DNA of 64,000 nucleotides, taken from contig NC_045144.1 in the NCBI RefSeq assembly GCF_008831285.2, positions 5,480,575-5,544,574 of the forward strand. Reading direction: 5' to 3'. A program made the translations under genes and the position numbers. Below the pieces are notes generated by a model. It saw nothing but the letters and a program-made list of their open reading frames with translations. It was not told the origin of the DNA and made no database searches. Positions 49,339 through 63,088 of this stretch are shown piece after piece (positions within the stretch are counted from its first letter, which is position 1; the number at the start of each line of letters is the position of its first letter). The DNA comes from Nymphaea colorata (lineage: Eukaryota > Streptophyta > Magnoliopsida > Nymphaeales > Nymphaeaceae).

Positions 49339-52300
49339 GTAGTCTTCTTTTTTTTTTTTTAATATCTCAGAGCTAGTTTTGATATTATTATTATCATATC
49401 TATGTTTCCAATTTTGTGCTTTCGAAGAACTTAATGCACCAGACTTTGTGTTCTTCTAACTTATGCTCTAATAGCTGTTCATCAACCATCATTTTGATTG
49501 TTGAAAATTGTGTCATTATTGTAGCTTAAAAAGCTGATATAATAGGATATTCAAGTGTTTTCCATATGACTGCCATGTCAACATTGTTAACTTGTATTAT
49601 ACTATTTTTTTATTTGTTCATATCGCTTCATAACTGCCTGTAGGTTGTTGGGCTTTTGTGGATTTAAAATTATTATGCTTAGATATTTAAAAGGGCATAT
49701 AGTCTAGAAAAAGAAAGAGGATTGACTGTTGCTAAAAGATTTTCAATCCCTGAAAATGTTATTGACACCATAGTAAGTCAATATTGAAATCTGTATCACA
49801 TGGGTGCTCCTAAATGGCTGCCGCACTCCTGTCACATCCATGTAGACATTTGCGCTGGTGCGGGTGCTTCTCTGACATAGCACATTCGGCTCAGTTAGCC
49901 GAACTGGCCAGAGCTAACCAATTTAAAACTGCACATAACTAAACTATCTAATATAAAAAGTTTATATGTTTGACACAGATTGAAATGTAAAGAAGAAGAG
50001 GGTGAACCAAAAATATTGTAAGGGAAAAAGCACCTTATCAATTGGCAAGTTAGTCTAGAGGCAACTCCTCCTATTGTTAGAGTAGCTTCTTTTAAATATG
50101 GTTGTAGAGCTTTGGTTAGTTGAGCCAGCAAAAAACCTCTAATAGATCCAATTGCATCACAACTTTAGCTGCAGTTGCTGTTTTTTCAAACCTTTTCAGC
50201 TTTGGGCACCTTGGTTTTATCTGTCCAAGTTCTTGGTAATCAAAGGAAATAATGTTTCTGTTGGATTCTTCATTGTTCTTGCTTTGGAGCTGGCCCAACA
50301 GCCAGCTCCTTTATCCTTCTTGTTTTCTTTTCTTCTATAAATGAGGGACTTGAGTTCCTTGCTTACGGCTATAAGGCCTGTTATTCTGTACTGTTTAAAG
50401 TTTCAGCAATGCATGTTTATGCACCTCTAATTTGAGGCTTTTCTTGAGTGAGTTCTTGGTAAGCCTGGTGCCCTCAAGTTTATGATATTGAAGAATCTCT
50501 GTCTGTTGGTCCAGCTCTGGTTGTCACCTAATACGTATTTCTGAACATCATTTTCCCTCCACTTTCTTTCTTTGGAAGATGAATTTCAATTTCCACATAA
50601 ATATCTGGATGCTCCTGAATCAATAAACCACATACTACTTTAATGAGTTAAACCATCATCCATGCTACCGACAAGCAACACCAACCATGGGAAAATTGGT
50701 GCTGGATAGGTGAAGAGATTGTAATTCATCATTTCAGCCCTGCTCAGAATGACTGAATCATTAGTGGGATCAGTAGGTGCCTCTATCTCTGGTATTGCAA
50801 CTTGAGCTCTAAGAGCATTTGGCTTAGGTGGTGGAAAATGCGGGCAGCCATTCTCGTCCCAACACCTGTCTTCTAGTTGCCTAGACCTGCCACAAAACAC
50901 ACACAGAAGTTTACTCTACTTCACACCCCTCAGCCATAACCCCTTCCTCTAGTACTCAAAAGGTGCCTCAATCACTTCATGAGGAAATTGCTAAAGCAGA
51001 TGCTTGAGACTCTAGGTGACATTGAGGAAGAGAGACTGCAGACCTACTTAGATGATTGTAGGTATAAGCAAGAGTCGGAACATTAGATGCATCAGATGCA
51101 GTCAACATCTAAACTTTGGCCATGGAGTATTCAGATGACACATATAAGGAATCTAGCAACTATTTATGATGATCTTTTTGTTTGGCACAACATAAATCCC
51201 TATGAGCATTAAGTTTTTCAAAGCAGCCTTTTCCAAGGCATAATACTGCACCAAAGTCTGATCTCCTTACTGTATCTTATGACCTTCCTGCTCAACTTGA
51301 AGAATATGACTAACAGTAGTCTTCTGTCAGTACATACCATGCAGATGATCTCACTTTTTTTTTGTTGTGGTATAATAAATAAGCCCATGTGCAACATGAG
51401 GCAGCAAACTCTTCATAATATATAACATAACTATGTCATTTTCTTCTATGCATATAGCAGGAAATCTTAAACAATATATTATCTTAAAAAACTCTTGAAC
51501 TCATAAAAAAGTTTTAATTTATCAAATTAAAAATTATTTATTTAATCAATCAATTAAATTACTTTGTATAATCATATAATATGTCCAAAAGTCCTAGGTA
51601 TTTTATATATAACACATAATTTACAATAAGTGATCATCATGAAATAATAGTTTACTCAATTAAAATATGTTATTAGTAAAAAATTAACCAATTAATGTTC
51701 AATATTCATAATTTTTATAACTAAAGTATGAAAGCTTTTAAAATTCAGAGGATATAACTTAAAATTCGAATTAGGATTGAATTTTAAAAGCCCCCATCAC
51801 CCCACGTTCCTACGCCGATGCTCGCAGTAAATCGGTGGATCCGTTGCCGGCCAATTAATATCCAAATACGTGTTTACTGACCCAATAAATTGTGATGCAC
51901 GTCCAAAAAAACTGCCGGGTGTCAAAGTTTCCCCGTTTTTAGGAAATTTCATGTGAAAACAATCACTTATCTAAATCTACAAATTAGCCAATGCCAAATC
52001 GCACATTTTGGTTCTTTCTTTTGTAATTACAGAAAAAGATTTTGGTTTGACTTTTTTTTTATTAGCAAGTAGGGGTAGATGGACCTCTACCAAATGATGT
52101 TAAAAATGTGGAAATGTCTACATTTGCTAAAAATATGGAAATGTCGACATTGAGATCCAATCCGACGACAATGGGTTATCAGGACCAGATCACGATCTCG
52201 GTACAGAGCAGCTGGTTTTTTCATAGCAAAGACATTTCCAAAATTTTCCACAAACTTTTTAATATTTGTTGAAAACTTAAATCCTAAACAAGCGATCAAT

Positions 52301-54823
52301 GTGGTGGTTCTTTTAGATAAATTACCATAAATGAGAAGTTTATTTGCTTTGAAAAAAAAATATTCTTGTTTTGGCATATCACCAATTCAGACCTATGGGA
52401 CATTGAAAATAATTCAGCCAAGCAATTTGAGACCACGCAGTGAGCCGTCTATTTACCTAAGGGTCATGACTTCAGTTGGTTTCTCAATCCAGAATTGAAC
52501 CCTTAAAACCACAAGTTCAAGAGGATCAAGTCCTGATCTTTTCAAAAACAGCACAACCTTCTGCCAGAGACTAAGGTCAAGCAAGGGCCACAACCTCTCT
52601 GCCTTGTCAACCAAGGTCCCCTTGACAAAAGGTCACGCCTTTCGACAACGGAAGACGCCTTAGTGAAAAAAATTTCTTGCAACCACTTAATCAATCGTCA
52701 ATTGATATTCAGAAAAAAAAAATCAAAATCGGAAAAGCAAATCGATGGAGGTTGTTGCAGAATTCCAGTAGTTGTTGTAGATCGAGGGTCTAGAGAAAGA
52801 GAGAACAAACAAAACCGAGGGCTTTTTTGGCCAGTCCTCATTTCTGTTGGAAAGAAAGAGATGCTTGTACCTCAGTTGTCTCCGCCTACGCCTACTGGTG
52901 GTGATCTGCTGCCGCTGTCTACCGATGGATGATGACATATGCGAGCAAAAGCGTTTCCAGTTTCCTCAAAAAGATAATTTCGTCCAACCATAAACTTTCA
53001 TATTAGATATGGATCCAAATCAGAGCATATCCAACCCATTAAAATATCAACCAGAACCGCGGAATGCAGACCCAATGCCGATAAGCAAAATAAAATTTAA
53101 GAACAAGAAGATCGAACAAGATGAAGACCAATGTTTATACCCCTGATCATGCAAAAAATTATGCATTATTTTTAACATGTAACAAGATGGGTAGAATTTA
53201 AAAAACTGATTTTCATGAAAAACAAATGCTTACCAATGGGCATGTCATCAATTGTGTAGTCCATGAATTTTGAACACTAGCAGCATGAACAAGATCTATA
53301 CGTGCACATCTAGTTAGTAGAAAAGCAACTGCACATATAAATTACATAACTGTAAAGAAAGTACTTAAAACTTATCATCTTAGATTGAATCTACAACCTT
53401 GCACCAACAGACAAATTTACCATTATTACACTCAATAAACAAGACACTATTGCTATGAAAGTAGATTACAAAAATACATGGCTATAAAGAAGACTTTTAA
53501 TCCTAGTCATAGTCATGCAAAGAAAAACAAGACAGGAGAACATAGCCTAATGGGATTAATAAGTTTCCCATTTTCCAAGCCAAATTCACAAGAACATTTG
53601 TCCAATCCACAGCTTATTAAGAACTGAGGTAAGTGGAACACATACAGGCTGAATACCACACACAAAGTCCAGTCTGTCAGTGTAACAGCATCAATGACTT
53701 GCTCCTCGTGCTCCAAACCAGTTTTGGTATGTATACCAATGTATTTCCTGTCAACAACAGTCTTAATCAGTGTTATAAAAACCTCACTGTGAATCAAACT
53801 GGTTAGGGTGCCCATTTGGTGAATTGGCTGATTCAACGACTCAATCAGTTGGGCTTAGAAACAAATATTATTTACTTTTGTCAAAGAATAAATAAAATAA
53901 GAAAAATCTCAAAAGACTTGAGAATATAACAAAAAAAGTGACAGCAAGTCTATATCATCAGTTTGCCAGCAATTTGCTCCACACTTGTGCTTCATAATTT
54001 GTTTCCCTTTTGATCAAGATGACATTTGTGATTCATAATTTGTTTCTCTTTTGATCAAGATGACGGCCAAACAGCTCATAATATTTGGCATCTTCTGTTG
54101 CAGCATCGTTTCAACAGGCCAAAGCGACAGATGCTCACAGCAAAAAGAAAATAGGAGGAAAATGAAAAGTTGTCTTATGGCAATTTTCAAAAGCAGCCTT
54201 CAGAATAGTGTTTAGGAGATGAGGAGACCCTCTGACTTTGCAGCTAAGAAAAGAGATGTTGTGGCAAACAACTGCATGGACAAAAAACTTGCATAAGTAA
54301 CTCTCCCTATGAGGCACATATCATTTCTAAGAAAGAACATGAATTTGCTTCTACTAGTGCATACATCCTATATGGAAAATATGGTCTCTTCTACTTTAAG
54401 TCACTTTGTCAAGTTTCTTCAATTTCTTCCTTTTCCTTTACAATTAGATTTTCACATGTGTACAAGGAAAAAAATGCTATAATACAGGTTTTCATACAAG
54501 AACTTGCCAAAGTCCAGCTTGAACTCTGCAAACCTACATCAAATGTGCGAAATTTTGGAGGAAAGAAATATTTTATAGGCACAACATAATTGTGGTAATC
54601 TGTACAGCAATTGTCTGTTCCATAAAAAAAAGTCAAAAACAAAGAGAAATTAGAACATAGTAACAGCATTAAAATCCTATATGACAAACTACCTGAACCC
54701 TTACTATCTTGGAGAAATTCAACAATGACATCAAAAGACAGCGGACACTTATGTCAAAACATAGAAGTACCAACAAGAAGAAACACGAGAACATCCTTTT
54801 CAGTGACAATGATGCATATATAC
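49339..54823. other. Spacer of the inverted repeat, mostly without recognisable genes
   Basis: Contains a GTGC-family MITE-like start at 49796, an AT-rich low-complexity stretch at 51400-51780, a small GC-richer patch at 51780-51930, and an exon-like, Arg-rich minus-strand ORF at 52723-52938 with a donor-like GTACAAG. On the minus strand at about 53750-53660 an ORF segment KYIGIHTKTGLEHEEQ follows an acceptor-like TTGACAG; it looks like a real exon but I do not recognise the family. A 41-bp tandem duplication lies at 53991-54070. Confidence 0.4.
53991..54070. repeat. 41-bp tandem duplication
   Basis: TTCATAATTTGTTTCCCTTT occurs at 53991 and, with one change, at 54032. Confidence 0.8.
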
Positions 54824-54968
54824 TTCCATTCTTTAATCGTTATTGACATCCCAAGCTGTGGAGGTGGCACCTTCAGTTGAACTTGAGCATCAGATGACAA
54901 TTGGTTTGGAGAAAACAGAGCTTTACATGCTTGTTTACATATCAGAGAGTACAATGCAAATGCCCCAC
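54824..54968 (-). pseudogene. KUP/HAK/KT potassium transporter, single orphan exon
   Basis: On the minus strand, after an acceptor TTGCAG, the frame reads GGAFALYSLICKQA, then LFSPNQLSSDAQVQLKVPPPQLGMSITIKEW and stops at a GTATAT donor. This corresponds to the cytosolic loop GGTFALYSL..R.....LLPNQLPSD....LK.P.PEL..S..IKE that follows the second membrane segment of KUP/HAK/KT K+ transporters. The frame is open but no neighbouring transporter exons are found on this strand, so it is probably a gene fragment. Confidence 0.72.
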
Positions 54969-55581
54969 CTGCAATAAAATTGAGCAGCCAAAGGCAGGTC
55001 CTGCAATTAGATCTGATAACTAAGATTTAGTTACAAGCACAAAAAGAAAGCATGCTTTCAACTGTATGAATTGACATGTTAACTCTGAAAATAAAAACAC
55101 TATATATGCACATTTGAACAGTGGGCCCAGTTCTAGCCTTCTAGGCTGCACTAATACACCACTCAGCCATATCCACTTGCATTGTGATATTTTAGAAATG
55201 CCATAAGAATTCAAGCACTAGCTGCACATCATCAAATACATGTTCTTCAGTACTTGTGCATGTGCACATCTGTCTTTCTACTTGGGTATGAGAGAGAGAG
55301 ACACACGCACATGTTCATGACAGAGACCCTGAGTCATATCTTCCATATGCTTTAAACCACAACAAACATAAAAAGGAAATTTCTTGTCTCTAGTTGTATT
55401 AACTACTTTGGTTTTTCCAGAAAAGTTGTCGTTGAGGCATCAGAGGCTCATGGTTCACCGACCACAACAGGCCTGGCAGGCAACCAAGTTCAGGAAAACC
55501 CAAAATGTTAGGATCAAGTTCACGAATTCATGCAATGCATAAAATGCTTGCCATATCAAGTATTAGGAATTATTCTTGGGA

Positions 55582-55612
<31 letters not shown>

Positions 55613-56495
55613 TGTTCACCTTCTAATTCACGGGCATTACCTACACAACATCTGGATAAGAACATCAAAAACCAATAACAAATCTAAAAACAAGCTTTCC
55701 ATGACATTCTGAAATAAGCCTTAGCTGTGTCATTTTCACGCCTAAAAAAGCTTACATTCTGATATAATGTTGGACCAACCTCAACCCACCTTCTCCTCGA
55801 ATGTAGGAAAAACATCTCCTGCAATAGCCTCGACTACCATGAGACAAGAAGAAACAAGAAGAAACTGGATACTAACCTGGTCCAAAACTATGAAGGACCC
55901 AGCTGTTGAAGCAAAGGCATGGGTGGGTAGTTGGTGACAATGAAGAATAACTCCACCCCCATTTTGAAAAACCATGTATTGCAAGCCAAGACAAATATTA
56001 GATGAAGCCAAAAACAAAACTCATGCAACTTCAAAAGGATAGAACTTTTCAAAAATGTCATAGTTCAAAACTGAACCAGTACTTTTGAAAACAGATAAGA
56101 AATATTCCATCCATGATATCCTCAACCCTAAGTCTAGGTTGTCATTGAAATACAGGTTGAAGACAATTCAATGGGCTGAATACACTCGGTTAAGATGGAA
56201 TAATGGGTCAGGTTCCCAAATGATCTGCCTCTCCTAAGATAGAAGAAAGATGGACAAATTGTCACATTCAACATAAGTGGACTAGGTTTGAGGAGTTTCA
56301 TCTATTCTATGAGCGGACCAATGGTTTGTTAATGAAATGGCAAACACCCTTCAAGACCAAAGGGGATTGGTTAGTTCCTCTTATGCCTAGAAAACCTCGA
56401 AACATAACAAGAGATGTCAAGTTTTTACTTTGAAATTGTTCAAAATTATCACTTTAATTCATAAGTTTGAGTGCTCATGTTGTGCAAATAATATG
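54969..56495. other. Right part of the inverted-repeat spacer
   Basis: Holds a (TA)14 microsatellite at 55582-55609 and a minus-strand ORF at 55781-56017 with a segment VFQNGGGVILHCHQLP that is unassigned. Otherwise nothing recognisable. Confidence 0.4.
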
Positions 56496-59400
56496 TCATT
56501 CATTTGCCCATAGTACCGTACAAGCATTAGGATTCATTTCGCATCAGTGTCGTCGAACCTCTAGAAGGGATATCTTCCAATTTCCAAAATGTGAACATAA
56601 AGAAATCATCCTCGACATCTTCGGTAATAAAAAAAAGGAGCAGATATTGACCCCAAAATTTCACATCCACGATAGATTGTCACATTCAATTCTTACGAGT
56701 TCAGCCTCAATGTCTTTCATCTCTTGGCAGGCACCTTTCGTTTTTTTCTCTCGGTTTTTTTTTTTTGTTTTTCTTTCTTTTGCATTGAGCTTTATCCCTT
56801 TTGATTTTTCTTTTCCTTTCATTTTTTTTTCAGGCCGACCTTCACCTTTGAAGGAATACCTCACCACCTCAAAGGCTACTACGAAGCTCCACCGGTTTGG
56901 TGGTTAAGTGTAGCTTTGTCACGTGTCGAACCCGCTTCACCTTACGGGTTTTCGACGAGCCAAAAGTTCATAAGTCATTATCTTCGCGAAATAGACATAA
57001 ATCAACTTTATGTCTACTCGGTACTCTCGATTACTGACGCAGAGGAACAACTACACAAGCCCCGAGCCCATCCCTCAACTCACATTTTGCTACCTAGGCT
57101 TTTCTCTCAGTATATTTTCATGTTAATTGCAAATGTTTGAACACAAGAGTCAATAGCATTTCCTATTCTTGACTTCCTCAAGCTTCATTGGAGTTTTTCT
57201 TATTGTTCAGATCTAAGATTTTTTCAGCTATCCTCTTCCATTGATTGACAACAAAAACTTGAAATTCTCTCCTACTTGGAAAGATACCAAGAGTAAAGCA
57301 AAGACATATCATTGTGAGAGAAGACATTTTTAAAATGTTTTAAACAAAATTAAAAACTTTTTCTTTTACAAAAGTTCTTGACATCAAATGGTATATCACC
57401 AGGAGGCAGAACTCCACTCCCTAAACAGGATGGGTAAATGGAAAATAAGATGGGTAGAAGAACAAACTTCACCAACTCTCCTATAAAAGTATGATATTCT
57501 ACATAAAAAGTTGGTTTAACGGTGACGAGTTCTCATAAATGTTAGGTCATCAACTGATTGAAAGTTTTGCAAGAGGTTTAGGTTAGGCTCTTCCCTTTCC
57601 TTGATCGAAGCCCAGGATAAACCAGTCCTATTCAGCAGCTTTTGTAAAACCATTAGGGAAATGATAATGACAACAATGGGATTGGACACTATTAGACTCT
57701 GAATGTAAGGCTGTCTGCAGAAAGCAAAAGTAAAAAAGTGTTCGGACATAGAACAGAGGCAGACTTTTTGATTTCTGACAGGTTCACAAATTTGGGTTAA
57801 AAGACATTATAATGTAAATAGTTGAAACCAAAACTAAGGATTTTTTTTACTCTACAGTAGTAGAGGATTTTAGAAAACCAAAATTCAGAACTTTTTGAAC
57901 AATTTTGGTTTTTTTTTTGTATTTTTTTATTATGCCCAATTTCTGTAGAAAGTAGAGCATAATAAAAGTTCTCAGAAAACAATTTTCTCCTAATTAAACT
58001 ATTAAAGATCAGTAAAAGTCACAGAAAATTCAAAAAATTATAATCACATGTAAGAAGATCAAAAGACAAAATGCTTGCAGTCAAGATGAATATACAACAC
58101 TCAAGCACACAAGGCAAGAATAATACGAATGAAAAGAAAACCAAATGTAAAGTACATTAGTAAAGAAATCAAACTATGCTATTCTATAGAATTTATAGAA
58201 AACAGATTTCCTCTTCAAAGAACAAAGCAACTCACTTCTTGTAAGGAACCATGAACCTTCACCATATTGTATGACAATTAATTGGAGCTACATTAAGGGG
58301 AAACATTTTTGGACAATAAGGCTGTCTTAGACAAGCGCAAGCCACCAACTAAGAAGGAAAGGAAAAAATGCATACCAGACAACGACTGCTAAAGCTTGTC
58401 TACAACAATGTGCTGCCTCATAGAGGCTTCCCTTTCTCACGACAAATTTGACCCGCCATCAGCAAGATTAGGACACAAGTCATAACTGCAAATACAAGAA
58501 AAGGAGAATTATAGGAAAGATCTAAGCAATATTTAGAACTAGGCAAGAATAAGAGATGAAACCATACAATTTGAAGCAAAAGCCAATAATGTCATTAATG
58601 CTAGGAAGTACGATGGACAGGCCCAAATATAACTAAACAGATAAAATCATAAAAGCATTTAGCAACCAACAAAGAAAAACGTCAGCGCATGGAAGTTCGA
58701 TATTCATATAGCATCCATGCTGTAAGCAGGCCCTTTTCCAAAGCACGCTAGTTCATAGCTGGAAGGCACTGCTGTGGCCAACAAGTCACAAGCTGATAGC
58801 AACAATTTTGGCCGCATTCCTATCTTATCCGATAGCGAGATGATCACATCTGCAACAATGTATTGATTTTAACAATATACAGCCGTTTTTACTTTGATAT
58901 TTTGATCATACAACCAAATAGTATTTTACTGTACTTGTGTTAAAATTTAAATATCAAAATGGCTTTCTAATTAAAATTTCAAAATTTTTAAAAGGGCATC
59001 CAACAGACCGTAACACCGCAAAACAAATGCATTAGAATGAGATCAGGGGCAAAGACAGAAAAGCCGTCCACACTGATTGAAACTGAACGCAAATCATTGA
59101 TGGAGCCACATATGAACTGCCCACATCAGCCCTTCAATGTCTATTTATTTTCACATTAACATATTCAACTATTTGCTTTGTTATATATATACATATATAT
59201 ATATGAAAATCCGCCACTCGAGCAAATGTTAGTGACTGAGCCTTGCCAATACCTAACGACGGAATCATAGGCGAGAAATGTTGTATGGAATCATCTTTTT
59301 ATCATCAGTTTAACCACATTTCCTGCTTCAATAAGGTCTCTAATAAAAGAAAGGAGCTTAAGGCGATAAAAAGAGAGCGTGAAGCCAATTCTACTGAGCC

Positions 59401-60023
59401 AATCATTTTAAAATATGTGGGCATGGGAGCCTTGGTTTGGGGATCAGCAGTTTGTGTCAGCATACGAAACAACACAACAGATAAGAGCATTTTCGAGGTG
59501 AACAACCATTTTTTCATATGACAGAATCTGCATTATTTCCCCTCTCTCTCCCTTTATTGCTTTTCTGTTTTTCCATTGATGGGATTTAAAAGCAGGCGAA
59601 GAAGAAGACTAAGGCTGCAATTTGGGGAAAGGCAAACAGGAAACACAGGCTGTTTGGAAACAAAACGCGATAGAAAGAGGCAAGCCCACGCCTTACCTCA
59701 ACAGAGATGCGGAAGAGGAGCTGATGCAGACCTGCAACAATGAGCAGCTGCATGCGGAGAGCCTCTGCGAGAAGAAGACGACCCTTCTCCACGGGCAAGG
59801 ACAAAAAAGAAAAAGAAATTGTGTGCTAATGGGCAGAAATTTTGTCCGCGCTGAAGAAGGAAAGAGGCGGGTAGGGCTCAATAGACCTCCCCTCTCACCA
59901 AACTTTGAAAATCGACCCAAATATTATGTAGTATTTCAAAAACACACTTTAATTTTAAAAATTTCATAAATTGCCTTTTTGAAAACTTACGGGCGTAACA
60001 GGGAGACTCACTACCGATAGATT
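56496..60023 (-). repeat. Large inverted repeat, right arm
   Basis: Reverse-complement partner of 45102-48688, about 3.53 kb. The inner boundary is sharp: similarity stops after ATGGGCAAATGAATGA in both arms. The outer boundary is set only by the gap in the left arm. It carries the same blocks in mirror order, including the SEC pseudo-exon at 58485-58376, the (TA)n run near 59190 and the donor-like GTAAGG near 59695. Confidence 0.92.
58376..58485 (-). pseudogene. SEC: SECRET AGENT TPR exon, broken, right arm
   Basis: Same 110-nt exon as in the left arm, on the minus strand, with acceptor TTTGCAG and donor CTG/GTATGC. It shows the same missing ~10 nt after SNL and a TGA there, plus its own substitutions (LCPNLADGGSNL). 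The shared lesion shows that the exon was already broken when the arm was duplicated. Confidence 0.76.
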
Positions 60024-61183
60024 CAATAGATTCGAGAGTGCATATGGGATGTCCGGAGCAACAAGTGATTTAGAGGCTTTAGGTGCTTGCACTAGTGCAA
60101 CAACTCCAAGAACTTATCGGGTGTCATCAGCAGTAAATTCTGCTCTTTGACGTGAAGGGCTTTTCCTCCCACCTTCTTGAGTATGAAGATGGATGACTAA
60201 TCTTCTTTGGGGAAGCTTCACTGCATTAGATTCTTGTCCAGAATTTCCCAAATTAGGGGACTTTTAGGTAAGCGGTTTTTCCAAATTTTCTAAACTATTG
60301 ATCATCCGATCGACGGGAGAAGAACAAGAAAGTTTATGAAAAGGACCATTAGTATCTCAAGAAATCTTTGAGAACGAAAGTCTTTTTAAGGAAATTTCTT
60401 TTTGACTTTCAAAGAACAAAGATATATATAAGAATATACCCACATTTTCATAAACTAAATGAATATATACCTTCTAAAAAGTATAGATTCAAACAACAAC
60501 AACAATAATATGCAGCCTTACTAGAATAAGTCTATAGGAAGCATTGAAATAGGATGTAAAAGGACAGGATCATCATCATTTTCTAACAAAAGTTAATCAC
60601 AAGCGAGACACCTTTGGTATTACTTATATAATGTGGCCATTATCATGAGGAAAAGAACTTGTTCATCATGATGTTATAGAGTTAAAACCTGCAAAAGTTA
60701 TTCGGGGAGTTCCAAATCTAGCAATTTCAAGCCAATATTAGTTGTTTAATAGAATAAGTAAGCTGGGTTAAGCAAATTTATATGTTGAGAGATGAATTCC
60801 GGTGTTGAACTCTTGGCCTCCTTCAATCTATCATGAAAGGTGTTCAGGTTAACACTCATGTCAAGTAAAATGGATCTCTTATCGTATGGTTGTAATGCAC
60901 CTTTAAGTAATTCGAACATGCATGCTTGTTGTAGAAGTTTACAGCCGGATTTTGCACACACAAAAACAAGTTGGACCTGACAAAATGGTATTTCTAAAAG
61001 CTTATTGATTGAGATCACACTCCCAGAATCTCAGCCTTGCTGAATTATTTAATCAAATTTGACAACACGGACGTAATGTGTATAATTAATTCTATAACTT
61101 TCAACTCTTGAAAAGCTCATATACCCATTACATACCAACAGGCCCAACCAGCTGTACTACCATCATTAGAGAGAAACTTACAG

Positions 61184-61228
<45 letters not shown>

Positions 61229-63040
61229 AAAACTAGTCGAAACATCGTCAAAGTTGCTTGGAGGACTGGCCATTAGCTTATATGGTTATGTAAATATTCA
61301 AACCATACATCGACGCCAAAATCGCTAATGTAATTTACGTCTAATATAAAAATTTCCAGTTTATTCGTGTCCAAGATATTGCATGCTGACCCAGTTAAAC
61401 CCCTCCAAATGAGCAGCAATCCAGATCGTCCTCAGAGGACTCTTCTTCGCAAAGATGAAGTCAACTGGGTGTAAAACATTTTTCGACAACCCTGGAAACT
61501 TTAACCCTCACTCCAGCATAATCACGGCACCAATTTTCGGACCAGCTCGTCAGAAAAACACAAACTTAGCTCCTCCGATAACAATTGACTGATAGTGATA
61601 CATAAAAACAATCCATAACAATCAGTATGATATAACTTATAGTCTTATACCAACAATAGGTGCACAACCGCTAGAACCAATTATTATGGGCAAGTTCCGT
61701 CAGCTGCTCAGCCTACATCCTAGCAGATCTTTATGTTGCCAGAACAGTATTACAAACAGCTCCTCCTTTATCCCATTCTATGGTGAATGCTGACATTCAA
61801 GTCAATATTCAAACTTTCCAAAATTATAGTTATCACTAAGCAATCAATGTGCAGCAAATTAAACACAAAAACAAATGCATCCATCCCACACGAGGTGCAT
61901 CCAGCAACAAGTTCCAACTCTTTATAGGCCAAAATTCTAAAATCCAAAATTAGTAAATCACACAAAACAGTGCACGTGATTAGCAATTATAGTTGACCCT
62001 TATCAAATGCACGTGAATAGTGATTATAATTGACACCTAACAAACAGAATCTATTTCCTTAGCATAAAGAATCTTACCTCAACAAGAAGAAAGCGTAGAA
62101 ACCTAAAAAGCTAGCAAAAAGTTCCAACTCAAATATGGATATATGGAGTAGTAGTAGTAGTGGTGGTACCTGGAGAAATTCAGCAACAGAAACGGAGGAA
62201 AGGAATATAGAGATAGACATCTTGATCTTGTACCTAAAAAAAATGACCAGTTATATGAATTTGTAACTAAAAGAGTACGCATAGTTTCCTTGTAAAGTGA
62301 AAAGCACACAAACCACGTGCAGTTTATTTTAGCATTTGATTCAACAAAAATGATAGTTTATCAATAATATACCGAATAACACATAACAAACTAAGGTCCA
62401 CTTAGGATAACCATATAAACATGTAGATTTGAATCACGTTAACTACCTCAAACAACAAAACAATATGTGAATGTCAAACAAAATTATTCACAAAAGAACC
62501 GGCCCTGAGAATGAAGAAACCAAAACACTGAAAGCAGGAGAGGTAGCATCTACTTTCCTCTCATAATCGACATCAGAAGACTGAACCATGTATTAGAACC
62601 AATATATAGAAAAGGAAACAAGAACTGTAGGATAACCATATAAGCAACCCTATGACCGGTAGGTTGCCGCCCTAAACCATCACATTGTACGGAGTTTTTC
62701 AAGAAACAAATGGACAAGGAGAACACCTCAAGAAAACAAAACCAAGTCGGGAAAGAAGGATCCCAATATGAGCGAATATTAGAAACAGGCCCAACATCAA
62801 CCTAACGGGCGACCCAAGGCGGTAGACCCAGCAGGGACAACAGCAACAACCTAAGCTGCGACCCACGACAGAACGAGCAGGAACCCAAGCGGCGGACTAA
62901 CAGAAGGCGGTAGCAGACCCGATGGCGAGCCAAATATCAGAAATCAGCAACAATTTCAACAGAAGAACCCAAATAAAAACCCCAAAGCAGAGAGCCAAAA
63001 TGAAATCAAACTGAAACCACGTACGAACACAAATGCAGGG
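60024..63040. other. Sequence right of the inverted repeat without a recognised gene
   Basis: Includes a long (TA)n microsatellite (61187-61226) and a minus-strand exon-like segment at about 62231-62160 bounded by TTTTAG and CTCCAG/GTACC. A minus-strand ORF at 61018-60746 reads LQPYDKRSILLDMSVNLNTF and is not recognised. The region 62750-62960 is GC-richer, like the leader or first intron of a minus-strand gene. Confidence 0.4.
61187..61226. repeat. (TA)n microsatellite
   Basis: Twenty TA units without interruption. Confidence 0.95.
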
Positions 63041-63088
63041 TGGAGATGGCTGTCAGCAGCCATCGCCGGTGTGCCATCGCAAACCGAC

